From the NCBI GenBank assembly GCA_019321725.1, contig CM033105.1, positions 14,211,632 to 14,275,631 on the forward strand: 64,000 nt of DNA. The letters run 5' to 3'. Both the position numbers and the translations under genes were made by a program. The notes below the pieces were generated by a model. The model made no database searches. It was not told where the DNA came from and saw nothing but the letters and a program-made list of their open reading frames with translations. This document shows positions 11,461 through 23,865 of the stretch, one piece after another (the first letter of the stretch is position 1; each line of letters opens with the position of its first letter). This DNA comes from Paulownia fortunei (taxonomy: Eukaryota > Streptophyta > Magnoliopsida > Lamiales > Paulowniaceae).

Positions 11461-13388
11461 AACTGCAACATTTCGATTGAATAGAGTGCCAAGCAAGTTG
11501 GTACCCAAAACACCATATGAGATGTGGTCTGGCAAGACCCCTTCTTATAAATGCCTTGAGGTATGGGATTGCTCTGCTCATGTGAATCAGCTAGTGGAAG
11601 ATAAGTTGGATTTGAGATCCACCTTATATAAGTTTATGGGTATCCAAAGGAATTTGTTGGACACTATTTCTTTGATTCCTCGAAATAGAATTTCTATTAT
11701 AAAGAAAAGACGAGGTCATAGAACTTTAAGAAATTAATGAACCACAAATTATCCCATAAGAGGCATAGTGCCATAACCACCAACAACTAACACTTTTATC
11801 ACAAAGCCTTCTAGGAGATTCAAAAGGATCTTAAGGCCACCTAACAGATATGGTCTGACATTGACTTGAGAAAATAGCAAAAGACCATGCAAGTCAAGAT
11901 AGTTTCCATGTACTTTAACAAAGTATAGACCTTAGTGGACCCACCACAAAATATTGTACCCATTGGCTGCAAATAGGTCTACAAGTGGAAGCATAGAATA
12001 GATGGAGAGATAGTGACCTATAAGATAGGACTTGTTGTGAATGGTTATACTTAAAGGCAAGTAATTAGCTATAAGGAAATCTTCTCAATAGCACCAATAC
12101 TAAAATCCATTCGAATATTACTTACCACATAAGTGTATTATCAATATGTGATATGACAAATGGATGCGAAGATCACCTTCCTTAATGGGAATAATGAGGA
12201 AGAGATCTATATAAGGTAACCAAAGTGTTTCGTATCCAGTTGAAATGAGTAAAAGGTTTACAAGCTCCAAAGATCCCCTTATAGGCTCAAATAAGCTTCC
12301 AGAAGCTGGAACCTCCGATTTAATGAGGATTTCAAATCATTTGGTTTCAACAAATATCTGGATAAACCTTTTGTGTATAAGAAGGTTAGTGGAAGTGCGG
12401 TGATGTTTGTTGTGCTTTACTTTGATGACATCCTACTCATTAGAAATGACGTATAGATGTTGCAGTTGTCTACCCAGTTCTTCATGAATGATTTGGTAGA
12501 AGCATCCTATATTTTGGGGAATAAGATCTATAAAAATAGATCCAAGAGGATGATCGGACTATCCCAATCCATATACATAGACAAAATACAAAAGCGGTTT
12601 AGCATAAAAGAGTCCAAAAGAGGATTCTTATCCATGTGTCATGGGATCTCTTTGATTGTCTATGTTCCCAAAGACTCCAAAGGAAAGAGAAATGACGAGT
12701 CACATGCCATATACATTCGCTATTAGAACTATTATGTATGTTATGCTATGTAAATAGCCTGATGTCTTATATGTTATGAGTGTCACAAGCAGATATCACT
12801 AAAATCCAAGTGAGGAGCACTGGAAGGCTGTAAAGATAATCCGTAAGTACTAATGAAGGGCTAAGTATGATAATAAAGAACTAAAGCTAGAAGACCTCAC
12901 ATATTTTAGCTCTTAGTTCGATGTAGACGATTTGAAGTCTGCGTATGGATTCGTATTCACTCTAAATGGTAGGGCAATCATTAGGAAGCATTTCAATCAG
13001 AAGACAACTATGGATTCCACCACTAAAGCAGAATTTATTGTTGTATGTGATATACCGAAAGAGGGTTTTTAGCTGAGTAACTTTATCCAAGAGTCAGGCA
13101 TAGTTCCATCTGTTGTTGATCCAATTACGGTCTACTATGATAAATAACGGGGTTATTGCACAAGCAAAGAAGCTAAGATCTCAATCAAAGATCTAAGCAC
13201 ATCATGAGGCAATACCACTTGATCCGAGGGACTATTGGTAGAGACGACTTCAAAGTGGATAAAGTTACCTAGGTATAAAAAGTAGCAGATCCACTGACAA
13301 AGCCCTTAGCTCAAAAAGTATTTGAAGGACATCTTAAGAAGATAGGTCAAAGATATATGGGTAATTGGCTCTAGGACAAGTGGGAGAT
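11461..13388 (+). pseudogene. Copia pol fragment: integrase end, RT, RNase H
   Basis: A broken 3' half of a Copia pol of the same family as 1-790. 11477-11737 reads NRVPSKLVPKTPYEMWSGKT and KTPSYKCLEVWDC (integrase C-terminal side). About 12160-12460 has QMDAKITFLNGNNEEEIY and the catalytic palm motif YFDDILLIRND, with Phe replacing the usual Tyr or Val. 12457-12726 continues with the thumb. 12960-13340 gives TTMDSTTKAEFI and the RNase H end. Many stops. It ends at a polypurine tract (13378-13387) directly before the 3' LTR, so the strand and the element end are certain. The left part, gag and 5' LTR, is missing. Confidence 0.9.
13378..13387 (+). other. Copia polypurine tract
   Basis: 'aagtgggaga' lies immediately before the C1 LTR start. 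This is the plus-strand priming site for the 3' LTR and fixes the orientation of the element at 11461-13388. Confidence 0.8.
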
Positions 13389-16300
13389 TATTAAAGTAGT
13401 GCCCGACGAGCCAATTAGTGGTAAGTTTTTATACTCTTATAAAAATAATCTTATTTACAATGTTTATTAATAAAATGCTTTTCTTCATCTTTAATTGTTT
13501 ATCAATTAGATCAAGTCCCTATATCATACATAACTACAGAGCATGGTCACGAATATAGTGGTGATTATGGAACATGCCTCTATGACTTTGATCTTAAACT
13601 AGTTTCGAGTTAAGGTTCAATGAGATAGGACATCAATAAGCCTAATAGACTTGCACACATGGTGCATGCTTAAAAGGAGGATGTTTCATTCCATACATTG
13701 GCATGGTGATGCTACTGCAAGTGTGTGGGTACTTGTTAGAGAACAAGTACACTGAACAGACCCATGGGAGATTCTCAATTAGAAACAATGTTAATCAAAT
13801 TAGAATTTCCTAGTTACGATAGTGTATTAACTAGTCCTTAGACTTGAGGCACTATGGTAGCCTTGTGTGTGACATCTTGTGCTTTGGTGTATTTTCTAAT
13901 TACATGATAATATTTAGAGGTTTATTGTGATACCCGAGCCTCTTACTACTCACATGGCCAAATATGATTCATGCATTACATATTAATATTATATGCTATT
14001 TGCATTTATATTGACATTGCATAATTTATTTCATTTTATACGATACTCTTGAATATTAAACTTAATTCTGAAGCTCTTGCACGGTATTAGTTATTGAATT
14101 TCTTAATCTAAGTAGTTGATTTTATATTGAAATAAGAAGAAAATGAGGTGGATCAACATTAGATATAGATGGGATATATAAGTTATAATTTTGGAAGTGC
14201 TAAAAGTGTTACTAGTAACCTTATACGGTTTAATTTGATTTGATCAAGTTATTTCAAAAGTATATATTTGTAAATTAGCATACTTGAGATATTGGACATG
14301 ATATAATATGATTTAAGTGTCATATTACAAGGCCCTTATGTTCATATGATTTTAGAAATGCAAACTAGATAATTCTTTAAGAATCGGAAGCGAATCGATT
14401 TGGAGATCGAATGAACGGACATAGGAATTACCTATGGGAATGAATGGTGATTAAGATAGGTTGCAACCAAATAAAAATAGATGAGACACACAAGATTAGG
14501 GCTGCAAGATAAGGGAGAAAATCAGATTTGCCATTTACTTGCCACCTCATGCTTTCTTATTAAGCTTAAGCTAACATCTCAAGCTAACACCTCAAACCCT
14601 TCACCCTTAAGCAACGACCAGACCCTCATTTCAGCCATTTTCCTCTTTCAAACACACACCTTAAGGTCTCCAAGTGATCCAAATTGATTCCAAGTTGAAA
14701 TCAAAGCAAGAAAAACAAAGAAGAAGTGATTACCATCAAGTTAGCCTCAAAATCTGCATAGGTAACACTTATCTACGGTTTTGCCTTTGGTTTTCAGATT
14801 ATTATGAATGGTTTTATGGTTTATTAAGCTTTCAATATCTCTTATAAAAGTGTTAGGAAGTTTTTAGTTAGACTTTGGTTCACAAAGAAAGGGTTTTTGA
14901 TCACAAACACTTAATAGGAAATACTTGTGGCAGAAACTGTCATCTTACTGTTTTCTTGTGTTTTACGCTTCAAAAGTGTATGGTATGTTGAATAAAACCT
15001 ATAATTATTACCATTTACATGACCATATATGAGTTAAGAGTATTGGAATGAAGTTTTATTAGTTGGAAATTGAAATAGAGAATGATATTGGAGAAACACT
15101 CAAACTGCCAAAATAGCAAAATCTGTTTTGGTGTGCTGTAAAGGAAACTGAATTAAGGGAGCTAAATCCATTATTTTTGGTAATATTATGACCTAGTTAT
15201 CTCCTTATATATGTTATCTAAGTATGGTGAAAATTTTGGAGTGATTGAATATACTTAATGGTGCCAAAACCATTAATGTCATGAAGTGTACAAAACTGTC
15301 ACGGTAGGAAACAATCTGTTTCAGTATGTCGTGAAGAGAGCTGAACTTGGAAAGCTATATCCGTGATTTTTAGCAATTATATGATATGGTTATATTTATA
15401 TACATGTTATCTAAGTTTGGTAAAAATTTGGGAGTGATTGGATATGCTTAGGGATGTTAAAATTATCATGCAACTAAACTTGACAGCAAGAAAATATGAA
15501 AATGTGAATCTGTCACATTTGATCACTTAGCATGTTTCAACCTAGACATGTTGCTATTGACTGTTAACAATTAGGCACATGCTATTAGATTTATAATACT
15601 TCAATTACATGATGTTTTCATGTATTTAAGATGAGAAATTGAGATATTTGAGGGGCTATATTGGGTTCTAGTTTGTGAAAGGTTGATTGTTAGCTTATAG
15701 CTTGGTGTTTAAGATCTAGTATGAGATTTTGTGCTTTCAACTTGCCAAATTGGGAATGGTGCTTGATGTTGGGTAATATTACAGGCTATTTTACATCTAA
15801 GGTTGGAGAGGAATACTAAACAAATTTAGACTAAGCCACCAACCAAGTGAAAGGTAAGTAAAGATTCATTTGCAACTACAATGCATAGATATAGTAGATG
15901 TGTGAATTATATGTAATATCATAAATCATATGTGCATAGTAGAGGACTCTCAATTGAGCATACATACATGGGCATTGTCATTGGCACGTGCATGCATCAT
16001 ATACGCGCATTGTGATAAATCTTGCATTGCACGGCATGATTGTGAGAAAGGAAAATATTTTGCTGACCACTACTAGTGCACCGAAGCATGCATGGATTTG
16101 CATGGTTTATGCATAGATTTACAGGTTCGCGTGCATGGATTTGCATGCGTATGAGTATGCATAGATTTGCATGCTTATATGATTATTAGCCATTGGATTA
16201 TGGAGGTATACAGAGCTCTTTTCCGGTGCATGGGATAGTAGCGTTGGTCAGGGGCCCAAGAAAGAAATAATTTTGAGAGAAATATTTTGATGCATAAAAT

Positions 16301-18310
16301 TGCATTATGGGCATAGCATGTTGAGATGCATGACTCAATATTGTGGATTATTCTTTGATATGCATAATCTTTACTTGCTGAGCGTTAGCTCATATAGTTT
16401 ATGCATTATAGGTGAGTACGACGATACCTGAAGCATCTTTTATTGGCTGGGCGGCGGTTGGAGCTCCTGCAGGTGTCTGAGAGAGTGTGTACATGGATGA
16501 CGACCTGTTGGGCTATCTTGTTGGCTTGTTATATTTTGAGTCTGTTGTATTATATTTTTAGACTGGTACTATATTTCGCTTTTAAAACTTTACTGTAAAT
16601 AAGTATATAAATATTGGATCATTGTGGGTGTTGAGATTTTATATAAATACCGATCCTGCTATATACATGACATGTGTTATAAAGTATTTTAAACAGGGTT
16701 GTGCATGTAAGAAGTGATTTATCTTTTCTTAAAGTGTAAAAAAAATATATATATATTTCATGCATGAACACAGGTTCTATCATGTCAAATTATAATATAT
16801 ATCTAGTTGTGTAGTAATGGGGGTGTTACATTTATGTTGGGTGTATGGTCTTTATATAAGGAGGTTCATGAGTGGCCAACAAAGGATCTATCACCTATTT
16901 GGTAGAATAGATGAATCTCGTATGTTTTTATAGTCACTGATCCTAAAGACCTTGGTCAAGGCAGGATAAATATTAAATGTGGGATTTTTGAAATGATTAA
17001 TCAAAGGATCAATATGACTTGAAATGAAATTATAGTAATTAAGTCAAAATAGGATGTCAACTAATAATCCATGCCCTAGACTTAATCAAGATATTAGTAG
17101 ATAGAAGGATCGTATCTACAAGGTACTCATAACCGAAATAGGTTTGCTTGCTATTCACCTTAGGTAGTCAAGATGCAATACTACGTGCTTCCCTTATCTT
17201 GTGAGGTTCTTAGATTAAGGAGTTAATTCCAAGCGGATTAATTAATTAAATTAATTAATCAGAATATTAATTTATTCATAAGTTGTAAAAATTACAAGCT
17301 GACTACTAGTTTAGTTGTGAACCTAAGGGATCACACAAAAATCAAGATGATCCACTTCTAATCTTGTATTTGATCCAAGGAGTTTGATTAAATTAATTAA
17401 TGAAGATTAACTAACTTGAGTTAGAATTAATTTAAGGAGTAAGATTAATTCATCTAATTAAATAATATGTAATTATTTAATTGGACCTAGTGGAGATTAG
17501 GGGCTCATTGGAATGAGTTAATTAATTGAATCAGTTATTTAAATAGGCTTAAATTAATTTAAAAAATTAAATTAATTTAACCAATTAAAATAATAGGATT
17601 ATTTTAGCTAGGCCTATTTTAATTAGGTAGACCTTATGGAATCAATTAATTAATTGATTGGATCAATTAATTAAATTGTACTTGATTAATTGATGGAGAT
17701 CAATTAATTAGATTTTAATAATTAATTAGAGTCCAAGCCCACGGGGTTAGAGGCCGATTAGGAGTTTTAATTTAGAAATCAAGATACTCTTAACTAAAGA
17801 GAGAAAGAATCATTATCTTGGATAGGAAGAAAGATAAAGAGAGATAAGGAAGAAGGATGTTTCCTAATTACATTAGGGCAACACATAGAAATATAAATAT
17901 ATTGCTTAAGGCCTAAAAATCCCAAGCACTCTTACACAAGAAATTTTTGGCCCCCTCTCTTCTTTCTATCTAACTTTCATCTTTTTCAATTGCAAGAAAA
18001 ATTCTTTTCATCAAGTTGGTTCTATTCCTTCTTAATTCAATTTTGGTCTTTTATCACAAGTTGATCAAATAACAAAATTACACTTCCAAATTAGTATAGA
18101 AACATGTAGATTAAATTCACTAGTAAGAATTAAAGTCTTCTAGGTTTGCTTTAAGTGTTGATACTATTAGACATGATATAATAGGAGCCCTTAGCGAGTT
18201 TACTTGGGTAACCTATGAGGGTGTTCATGAGGTGCTAGGAATTTGAATTACTTCAAACCCTAGATCCACTGGATTGTGTTTCAAGTATTGATTTGCAAAA
18301 CTTGGTTCTT
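13389..18310 (+). repeat. C1-family Copia 3' LTR, split by a solo LTR
   Basis: The LTR starts at the PPT with 'tattaaagtagtgcccgac'. It runs to 13925, is interrupted by a 2.9-kb chromovirus solo LTR (13926-16830 plus TSD), and resumes at 16836. Landmarks shared with other C1 copies are 'cttattagagaacaagtaca', 'gagtggccaac', 'aggtagtcaagatgca', a 'ttaattaa'-rich block (17221-17720) and a late 'ggccccctctcttc' segment (17950). The last part of the LTR, expected to end '...acccaaca', is missing where the SIRE-like sequence begins at about 18310. Without the insert it would be about 2 kb long. Confidence 0.85.
13926..16830 (+). repeat. Chromovirus-type gypsy solo LTR, copy 1
   Basis: The termini are 'tgtgatacccg' and 'ggggtgttaca', the TG..CA ends with the TGTRAYACCC/GGGTGTTACA form seen in Del/Tekay-type chromoviruses. 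A perfect 5-bp TSD, tttat, flanks it (13921-13925 and 16831-16835). Length is 2905 bp with no internal region, so it is a solo LTR. The reverse copy at 54759-57645 is very similar along its whole length. It contains a 68-codon frame (14481-14687), also open in the other copy, and a 'gcatggatttgcatg' repeat block (16080-16190). No known protein was recognised. Confidence 0.92.
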
Positions 18311-18319
18311 TTATTGGTT

Positions 18320-19480
18320 AAATATAGAGGATCAAATTGCAAACTACAATTTAAGAGCATTAAATGCCTTTTGTAGTGTTGTGGATGCAAATTAATTCAA
18401 GCTAATTTCTACAAGTGAATCCGCTAAAGAGGCATAGAACATCTTGGATATTCCTACGAAGGAACCAAAGTGATTAGAATGTCCAAGTTGTAGATTCTAG
18501 CTACTAGATTTGAAGACTTGAGAATGAAACAAATTGAAACAATTGTAGAGTTTATGCGAAATTGTGTGATATTGCAAATAAAGTATATGACTTGGAGAAA
18601 AGTACAGTAAATTCAAACTGGTAAGGAGAACATTACCATCACTACTAGATAGATTCGCAAATAAAGTCACAGCTATAGAAGAAGTACGTGATGTTGCAAC
18701 ATTGAGGTTAGATGAGTTGATGGGTGCCTTGCAAATCTTGGAACTATATTTGAATCAAAACAAAAGGGAAAAGAACAAAGGTGTTGCACTTTAGGTTAAA
18801 ACCATCTCGACCATGAATGAACCAGAACTTGAGAGCAATGATTATATGAAATAATCACTTGCTTTGCGTACAAAAAATGTTGAAAATTTCCTGAAGCAAA
18901 TGAATAAAAGAAACAAACCGTTAATGTCTGGTGAAATATCTAACCTAAGAAAAATAGAAATGATTCTAATCCTTCTAATTCCAGGAAAAGCAAAGGATAT
19001 AACATAGACAATACGAAGGATATGGTCACATTTAAGCTGAGTTTGCCAACACTTTAAGAAGACGAGATAGTCACCTAACACCATTTCGAGTGATGAAGAA
19101 TCAGAAAAGAGTCAAAATGAGCATGAAGAACATGTCAGCAACCATGTCGCACTATGCTTAATAATCTAGGGAATGAAGAAACAAAATAACATAAGGAGCG
19201 TTTTTCACAATATTACAACACCACTTAGGTATGACTCAATAGTTTTTTCTAAATGAAACCTATCTAAACTCAGTTTTCTGATAGGTATTGGAAAATCTAA
19301 AGACGATCTAACTGATTTTGATTCTGAAAAAAGTTTTGATGATGAAGGTCCCAGCATAGAAGATATACAATGTATGTACCAAGAATTATTTCAAAAATGG
19401 TTGAAGATCTGCAAGATCAATGAGGGACTAGAGAAATAAGTTTCTACCTTGACAAAAAAAAGAAGGCACTTAAATTGTTG
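18320..19480 (+). pseudogene. SIRE-like Copia gag, degenerate
   Basis: About 18590-18800 reads KVTAIEEVRDVATLRLDELM followed by GALQILELYL, the characteristic C-terminal end of the UBN2-type gag core. Upstream, 18340-18540 gives pieces of the same domain (ALNALF; RLENE). Downstream, 19015-19060 resembles a decayed zinc knuckle (a HI.AEC-type block). A charged Ser/Glu-rich tail follows, then a coiled-coil-like part. Stops are frequent. Confidence 0.8.
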
Positions 19481-20344
19481 TGGCCAAATTTGACCTCCTT
19501 CCTTCAAAAAAGGACAAGGAACTAAGCATGGTATAGATGGAACTTGAGAACATATAAAAATCTATGAGTAAGATAAACTTTGGTATTGCTCAATTGGAAG
19601 AAATTCTCTCATCAAGATAACACAATGGAGAGCGTGTTGGTTTAGGGTACACATGTGTGGGCTCAACCATAAAGATGGTGTTTGTCAAGGAAAAAGATCC
19701 TCCTGAAACAATGCTTGAATCTGTCAAGAAGTTCTTATCGAAAAAGGCAAAATCCTAAGTCCAAAAGGTTTGTTCCTACATATCATTACTACGAATTATC
19801 TTTCCATATCAGGCCTAAATATCTCAACATAAAAAGGCTTTCTACAATGGTATGCGAACTAATTCATTATTTTTTAGAGTGTTGCAACACCCTGCAAAAC
19901 ATACTCCTAAGATTAAGATTGATTTGAAAAATGAATCTAATCAAAGAATTCAGATAAAAAATATATATCTTACATATTATGTGGCACACACATCATTGAA
20001 TCTTGATATTTTGATAGTGGCTACTCTAGACATATGACAAGTGACAAAGAAAGGCTAAAGGACTACTAAAAGCATGAAGAATGACATGTTAGATTTTGGG
20101 ATGGTGTCAAAGGACGAATTCTTGGAAAATGAACATTAGATGCAGATGGACTTCCTATGTCGAAGAATGTTTTATATGTGTAAGGCCTTAAAACAAATTT
20201 GATAAGTATTAGTCAGCTTTATGATCATAATTTGTTTGTAGAGTTTAATTAAAAAATTTGTCAAATATTTAATGAGTTTAACAAGTACGTTTTGACAAGT
20301 TCAAGATCTTCAGACTATATGTTACATCTTTAAATACTAAATAG

Positions 20345-21058
20345 AGGCGAGAGTAGCGAAGGGTGGGTGGCTTGGGGTTTGTAGTGTGAAAAATTTCGAT
20401 CACAAAAACTAAGATTTTTTGGATTCCATATCATAAATTACAAAATACAAAAGACATATTAGCGAGAGATTGGGGGTGAAAGTTTTATTAGCAAAAACTA
20501 TGATTTTTAAGATTTTACATTTTGAAATATAGAACAAAAGAGATGGGAAAACTTGGGCCATTAGTAAAGCTTAGAACCAAACCCCAGTACATCAGAAGGG
20601 GCTGAGGTTTGTTGCTCTAACATCTATTTGTTGAGAATATGAGGTACAAAAAATTCAAACACGACAAATAATAAAAATAAGTAAATCTAAATTTTTCTTT
20701 CTAGAGGATGATGTAACCTTATTTGATCTTATGTTTTGAGCTGAAGGCTACAAGAAAGGCCATGATGAGTACCTTTGCTCTAAGGACGGGCAAAACATGT
20801 TGGTTATCCTCAGGACATAGTGAAGAAGAATTTCTTAAAGTCCAAGGAATTCTTAAAACACCTTTCTGTGGCTGCTCTGCAATACTACTACTATGGATTC
20901 AACTACTGCCATGAGTAGTCCCTCTCTATGGGATTCATAGATGATCTGAACTGGGAGGATCATATGCCATCATCTTCAATCTATGATAATGGACTGAAGA
21001 GCCCTCAGTCATACAGCATTTGAAAATCTCTTTTGAGATCTGATGTTACAACACCCAA
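20345..21058. other. Unidentified ~0.7-kb insert in the SIRE-like pol
   Basis: The SIRE-like reading breaks off near 20340 (just after a SSDYMLHL block) and resumes near 21060 (KTEL...LNFQIMFKLVNTG). Between them is sequence with no Copia similarity. 20694-20733 matches part of solo LTRs A and B ('ctttctagaggatgatg'). 20734-21010 is less AT-rich and has coding-like texture (GFIDDLNWEDHMPSSSIYD in one frame), but I recognise no protein family. 'aaatag' occurs on both sides of the insert, too short to be a sure TSD. Confidence 0.5.
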
Positions 21059-21059
21059 A

Positions 21060-21720
21060 TAGACAAAACAGAACTCTAGCACTAGAAACCAGAATATTTG
21101 AACTTTCAAATTATGTTCAAACTGGTCAATACAGGTGTTGTCCTTGGTGTACCAAAGCTCAATAAGAAGAGTTTTGGTGTTTGTGGACTATGTCAGCATA
21201 GTAAACAAAGAAGAGAGTCTCACAAAGTACTGTAATACACTAGTTTAACATATTGCCTACAACTTTTGCACATAGACTTGTCAGACTAATGCAAGTAGAA
21301 AGTACAAGTAGTAAGAAGTATGTTTTTTTATGTGTAGATGGTTTTTCCATATTTACCTAGGTTGATTTCATTAAAGAAAAATCTAATACATTTTTGGTAG
21401 TCAAACAATTGTGTGTGAGATTTAAAAAATTAGAAAGCATGCAACATTGGTAAAAATTTTAGGATAAGGAGTGATCATGGAAAGGAGTTTGAGAATTCAG
21501 TTTTTGTTAACTTTTGTGATAAACATGGCATTTTTCATGAGTTTTCTACACCTAAGACACCACAACATAATGGTGTTGTATAAAGAAAAACAGAATCCTT
21601 CAAGAAATAGCTTGGGTGATGCTGAGTTCCAAGAAACATGTCGACTATAGACAGAAGCACTTAACACAGTTTGTTACAACACTAATTGGGTATACCTAGG
21701 GTCAAGTATTAAAATGACCC
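21060..21720 (+). pseudogene. SIRE-like GAG-pre-integrase and integrase core
   Basis: 21150-21240 gives GVPKLNKKSFGVCGLCQHSK, the pre-integrase/zinc-binding end. 21350-21420 gives VDFIKEKSNTF-type sequence. 21465-21600 contains IRSDHGKEFENSVFVNF, with the second catalytic Asp and the surrounding integrase core, then TPKTPQHNGVV, ending in an in-frame stop. Frameshifted and non-functional. Confidence 0.85.
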
Positions 21721-21860
21721 CATATGAAATATGAAAAGATAAAAATCCTAATCTCAATCATTTTTATCTATTTCAATGTGCATGTTATATCCTTAATGAC
21801 CGAGAACACTTTGGTTAGTTTGACCTCAAAAGTGATGAAGGGGTCTTCCTTAGATATTCT

Positions 21861-22525
21861 TTGAATAACAGATTCTATATAGTCTATAACATGAGTACTC
21901 ATACCATTTTGGAGTCTTTTAATATGCTAACTAGTAATTTTTATGATTTTTCACGTGACTCAAAGGAAGAGAAAATCATTAGTTTTGAGACAAAAATGAA
22001 TAAGGACATACAACTCTTAGATGGAGGAGGAAGCAACAGAACTATTTTTCCAAATGTCACAGCAGTTATAACCATATCTTATGATGTTTTAGTGGAGGTT
22101 GCAATATTCTCAGATACTAATGAAGAAACTAAGAGTTTTGATATCTCTGAAATAATCAGGAAAAAACCATCTAGTAGAATCCAGAAGAACCATCCTGCTG
22201 ATCAAATCATTGGAAAAAACTTTGAAAGATTGCGAATAAGGGACAAGGTGAAGGTAAATCACAAAGACAGGGTAAGGTTTTTTTATCTTACCTATGAACC
22301 TAAGAATGTGAAAGAGGCTTTAATGGATGAATTTATGATTAATGCTACGTAATAAGAACTTGAACAATTCACTAGGAATGATGTTTAGACTTTGGTACCT
22401 AGGGTTAAAGATTTCAATGTTAATGGAACTAAATGGATTTTTAAGAATAAAACTGATGAATTTGGTAATATAACAAGAAATATAGCAAGGTTAGTGGCTC
22501 AAGGATATACTCAAGTCAAAGAGAA
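21861..22525 (+). pseudogene. SIRE-like integrase C-terminus, linker and start of RT
   Basis: An open frame of 163 codons (21861-22352) starts with NNRFYIVYNMSTHTILES, the integrase C-terminal end, and continues through a low-conservation linker. After a stop the frame resumes (22383-22520) with KWIFKNKTDEFGNITRNIAR and LVAQGYTQVK, the beginning of the Copia RT. The RT then stops abruptly at the deletion near 22530. Confidence 0.85.
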
Positions 22526-22559
22526 AACGTTGGAAGATAATGGGATAATATAATATGTT

Positions 22560-22780
22560 TTAAGTGTATACTATGATAATTCTAGTTACATAAACATCTC
22601 TAAGAGCCCTATCCAACATTCAAGGACCAAACACATAGACATACGTCACCATTTCATAAGATATTTAGTTAGGAGAAAGGTTATGACCTTTGATTATGTT
22701 ACAATGGAAGAAGAATTGACTGATATTTTCACCAAAGCCCTTGATGATCAAAGGTTTAATGCTTTGAAATAGTCCCTTGC
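22560..22780 (+). pseudogene. SIRE-like RNase H C-terminal end
   Basis: Translation gives YDNSSYINISKSPIQHSRTK, HIDIRHHFIRYLV and ELTDIFTKALDDQRF, the conserved end of Copia RNase H (CDN...SK.P..H.R.KHID..HHF..D). It follows the RT start almost directly, which shows that the catalytic RT and most of RNase H have been lost. Confidence 0.85.
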
Positions 22781-22789
22781 ATCTATGTG

Positions 22790-23865
22790 ATGTTAAAAGT
22801 GTGCATTCAGGTGTTGCAATACATCATGTATCTCAAGTTCTCCTCTAATGTTGCAAAATTGTTGTAGAACATTTTCATGCATTTTGTAGAATTGTAAGAA
22901 ATCATGCATTTCATTGTCAGTAATTCATTTGTTATAATGTATTACACTACATGACTACTTATGTGTTTTTCATAAATCAATGAGTCATCTTGCAAAATTA
23001 TTTTCTAGAGATGTGCACTTTAATTGTGTAACTTTTCCAAAATTGATGTTTGCGATTTTATTTAGAATATGAATGGAAGCCTTTGATAGAAAAAGTTATT
23101 TGCCCAATGGTGTGGAGCTATCTATGTGTAGTCTAATACTATACAATATTTGAATATGTAGAAAAACCTTTACCATGAGATAATAGTTACCCTGGACTAG
23201 AGTGAAAGCATTTGATAAGATATTTCCATCATTCTAATGTGCTTTACAAAGTGTTGTGATAATCTGGGAAAATGATTAACAGTTCATGTAGTTTGTGGAT
23301 GAGTGTTGTTGTAGATGTTGCGATATTAAGAATGAACACTCTGAAGTCAGTCAACATGTTTTTATCGTGGATGGGTTTCTAAGTCCTAAACATTCTGTGT
23401 TTATATCATCATGCATAGCCATATTTTAGTAACATTCCATTTACGCACTAAGTGGTGATTGGCCAGTCTAATTGATTTGATTTTGTAAATAAATTTGGAT
23501 AATGACCAATATCTCAATAATCTCCCTTTTGTGAAATGACATATGAATGTGGAGTTAGAAATTGAATGGGAGGTCAACAGTCTTAAAGGGATAATGATTT
23601 TAGATTTGGGCAGGAATTAGGGCTACACTTTGATTTGTGGATATTTAAGTTCGAGAGTCCCAACATTCTTTGATTGTGTCTTAATTTTATTACTGCACCG
23701 TTTATTGTATTTTCCCTATCTTTGTTTTCCTAACACACTTGTGCAGAATAATAACATACAATTGTGAAAACATGGAGTGTCTAGAAACTTCTTGCCAAGG
23801 CTCTGCACTACGCAGTTCTGCACAAGATTGCTATCTATAGTTGGACATCAACCAACAATACTACT
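22790..23865 (+). other. 3' tail of the SIRE-like element, no gene seen
   Basis: AT-rich sequence without recognisable coding similarity lies between the RNase H end and the C1 LTR at 23866. SIRE elements often have a long region here, sometimes env-like, but nothing supports an env gene. It could include part of the element's own LTR. Confidence 0.35.

Larger units (their letters stand above)
18310..23865 (+). mobile_element. SIRE-like Copia retrotransposon, degenerate
   Basis: The plus-strand order is gag (18320-19480), protease/GAG-pre-integrase region, integrase (21160-21700), linker and RT start (21861-22520), then RNase H end (22560-22780) and a ~1.1-kb non-coding 3' region up to the next LTR. 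The gag type and the long 3' tail point to the SIRE/Maximus lineage. An unrelated ~0.7-kb insert lies at 20345-21058, and most of RT is deleted at 22530. No LTR of its own was recognised at either end. 22790-23865 has no coding match. Confidence 0.8.

Noticed and set aside
14481..14687. 68-codon frame conserved in both chromovirus solo LTRs (also 56884-57090)
   Set aside because: The LTR copies are so similar overall that a shared open frame is expected without selection; no domain was recognised.
16080..16190. CRISPR-like repeat array
   Set aside because: This is a plant genome; the repeats are degenerate, without regular spacers, and lie within an LTR.
22790..23865. Env-like gene at the 3' end of the SIRE-like element
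   Set aside because: Some SIRE elements have one, but no open frame or motif here supports it.
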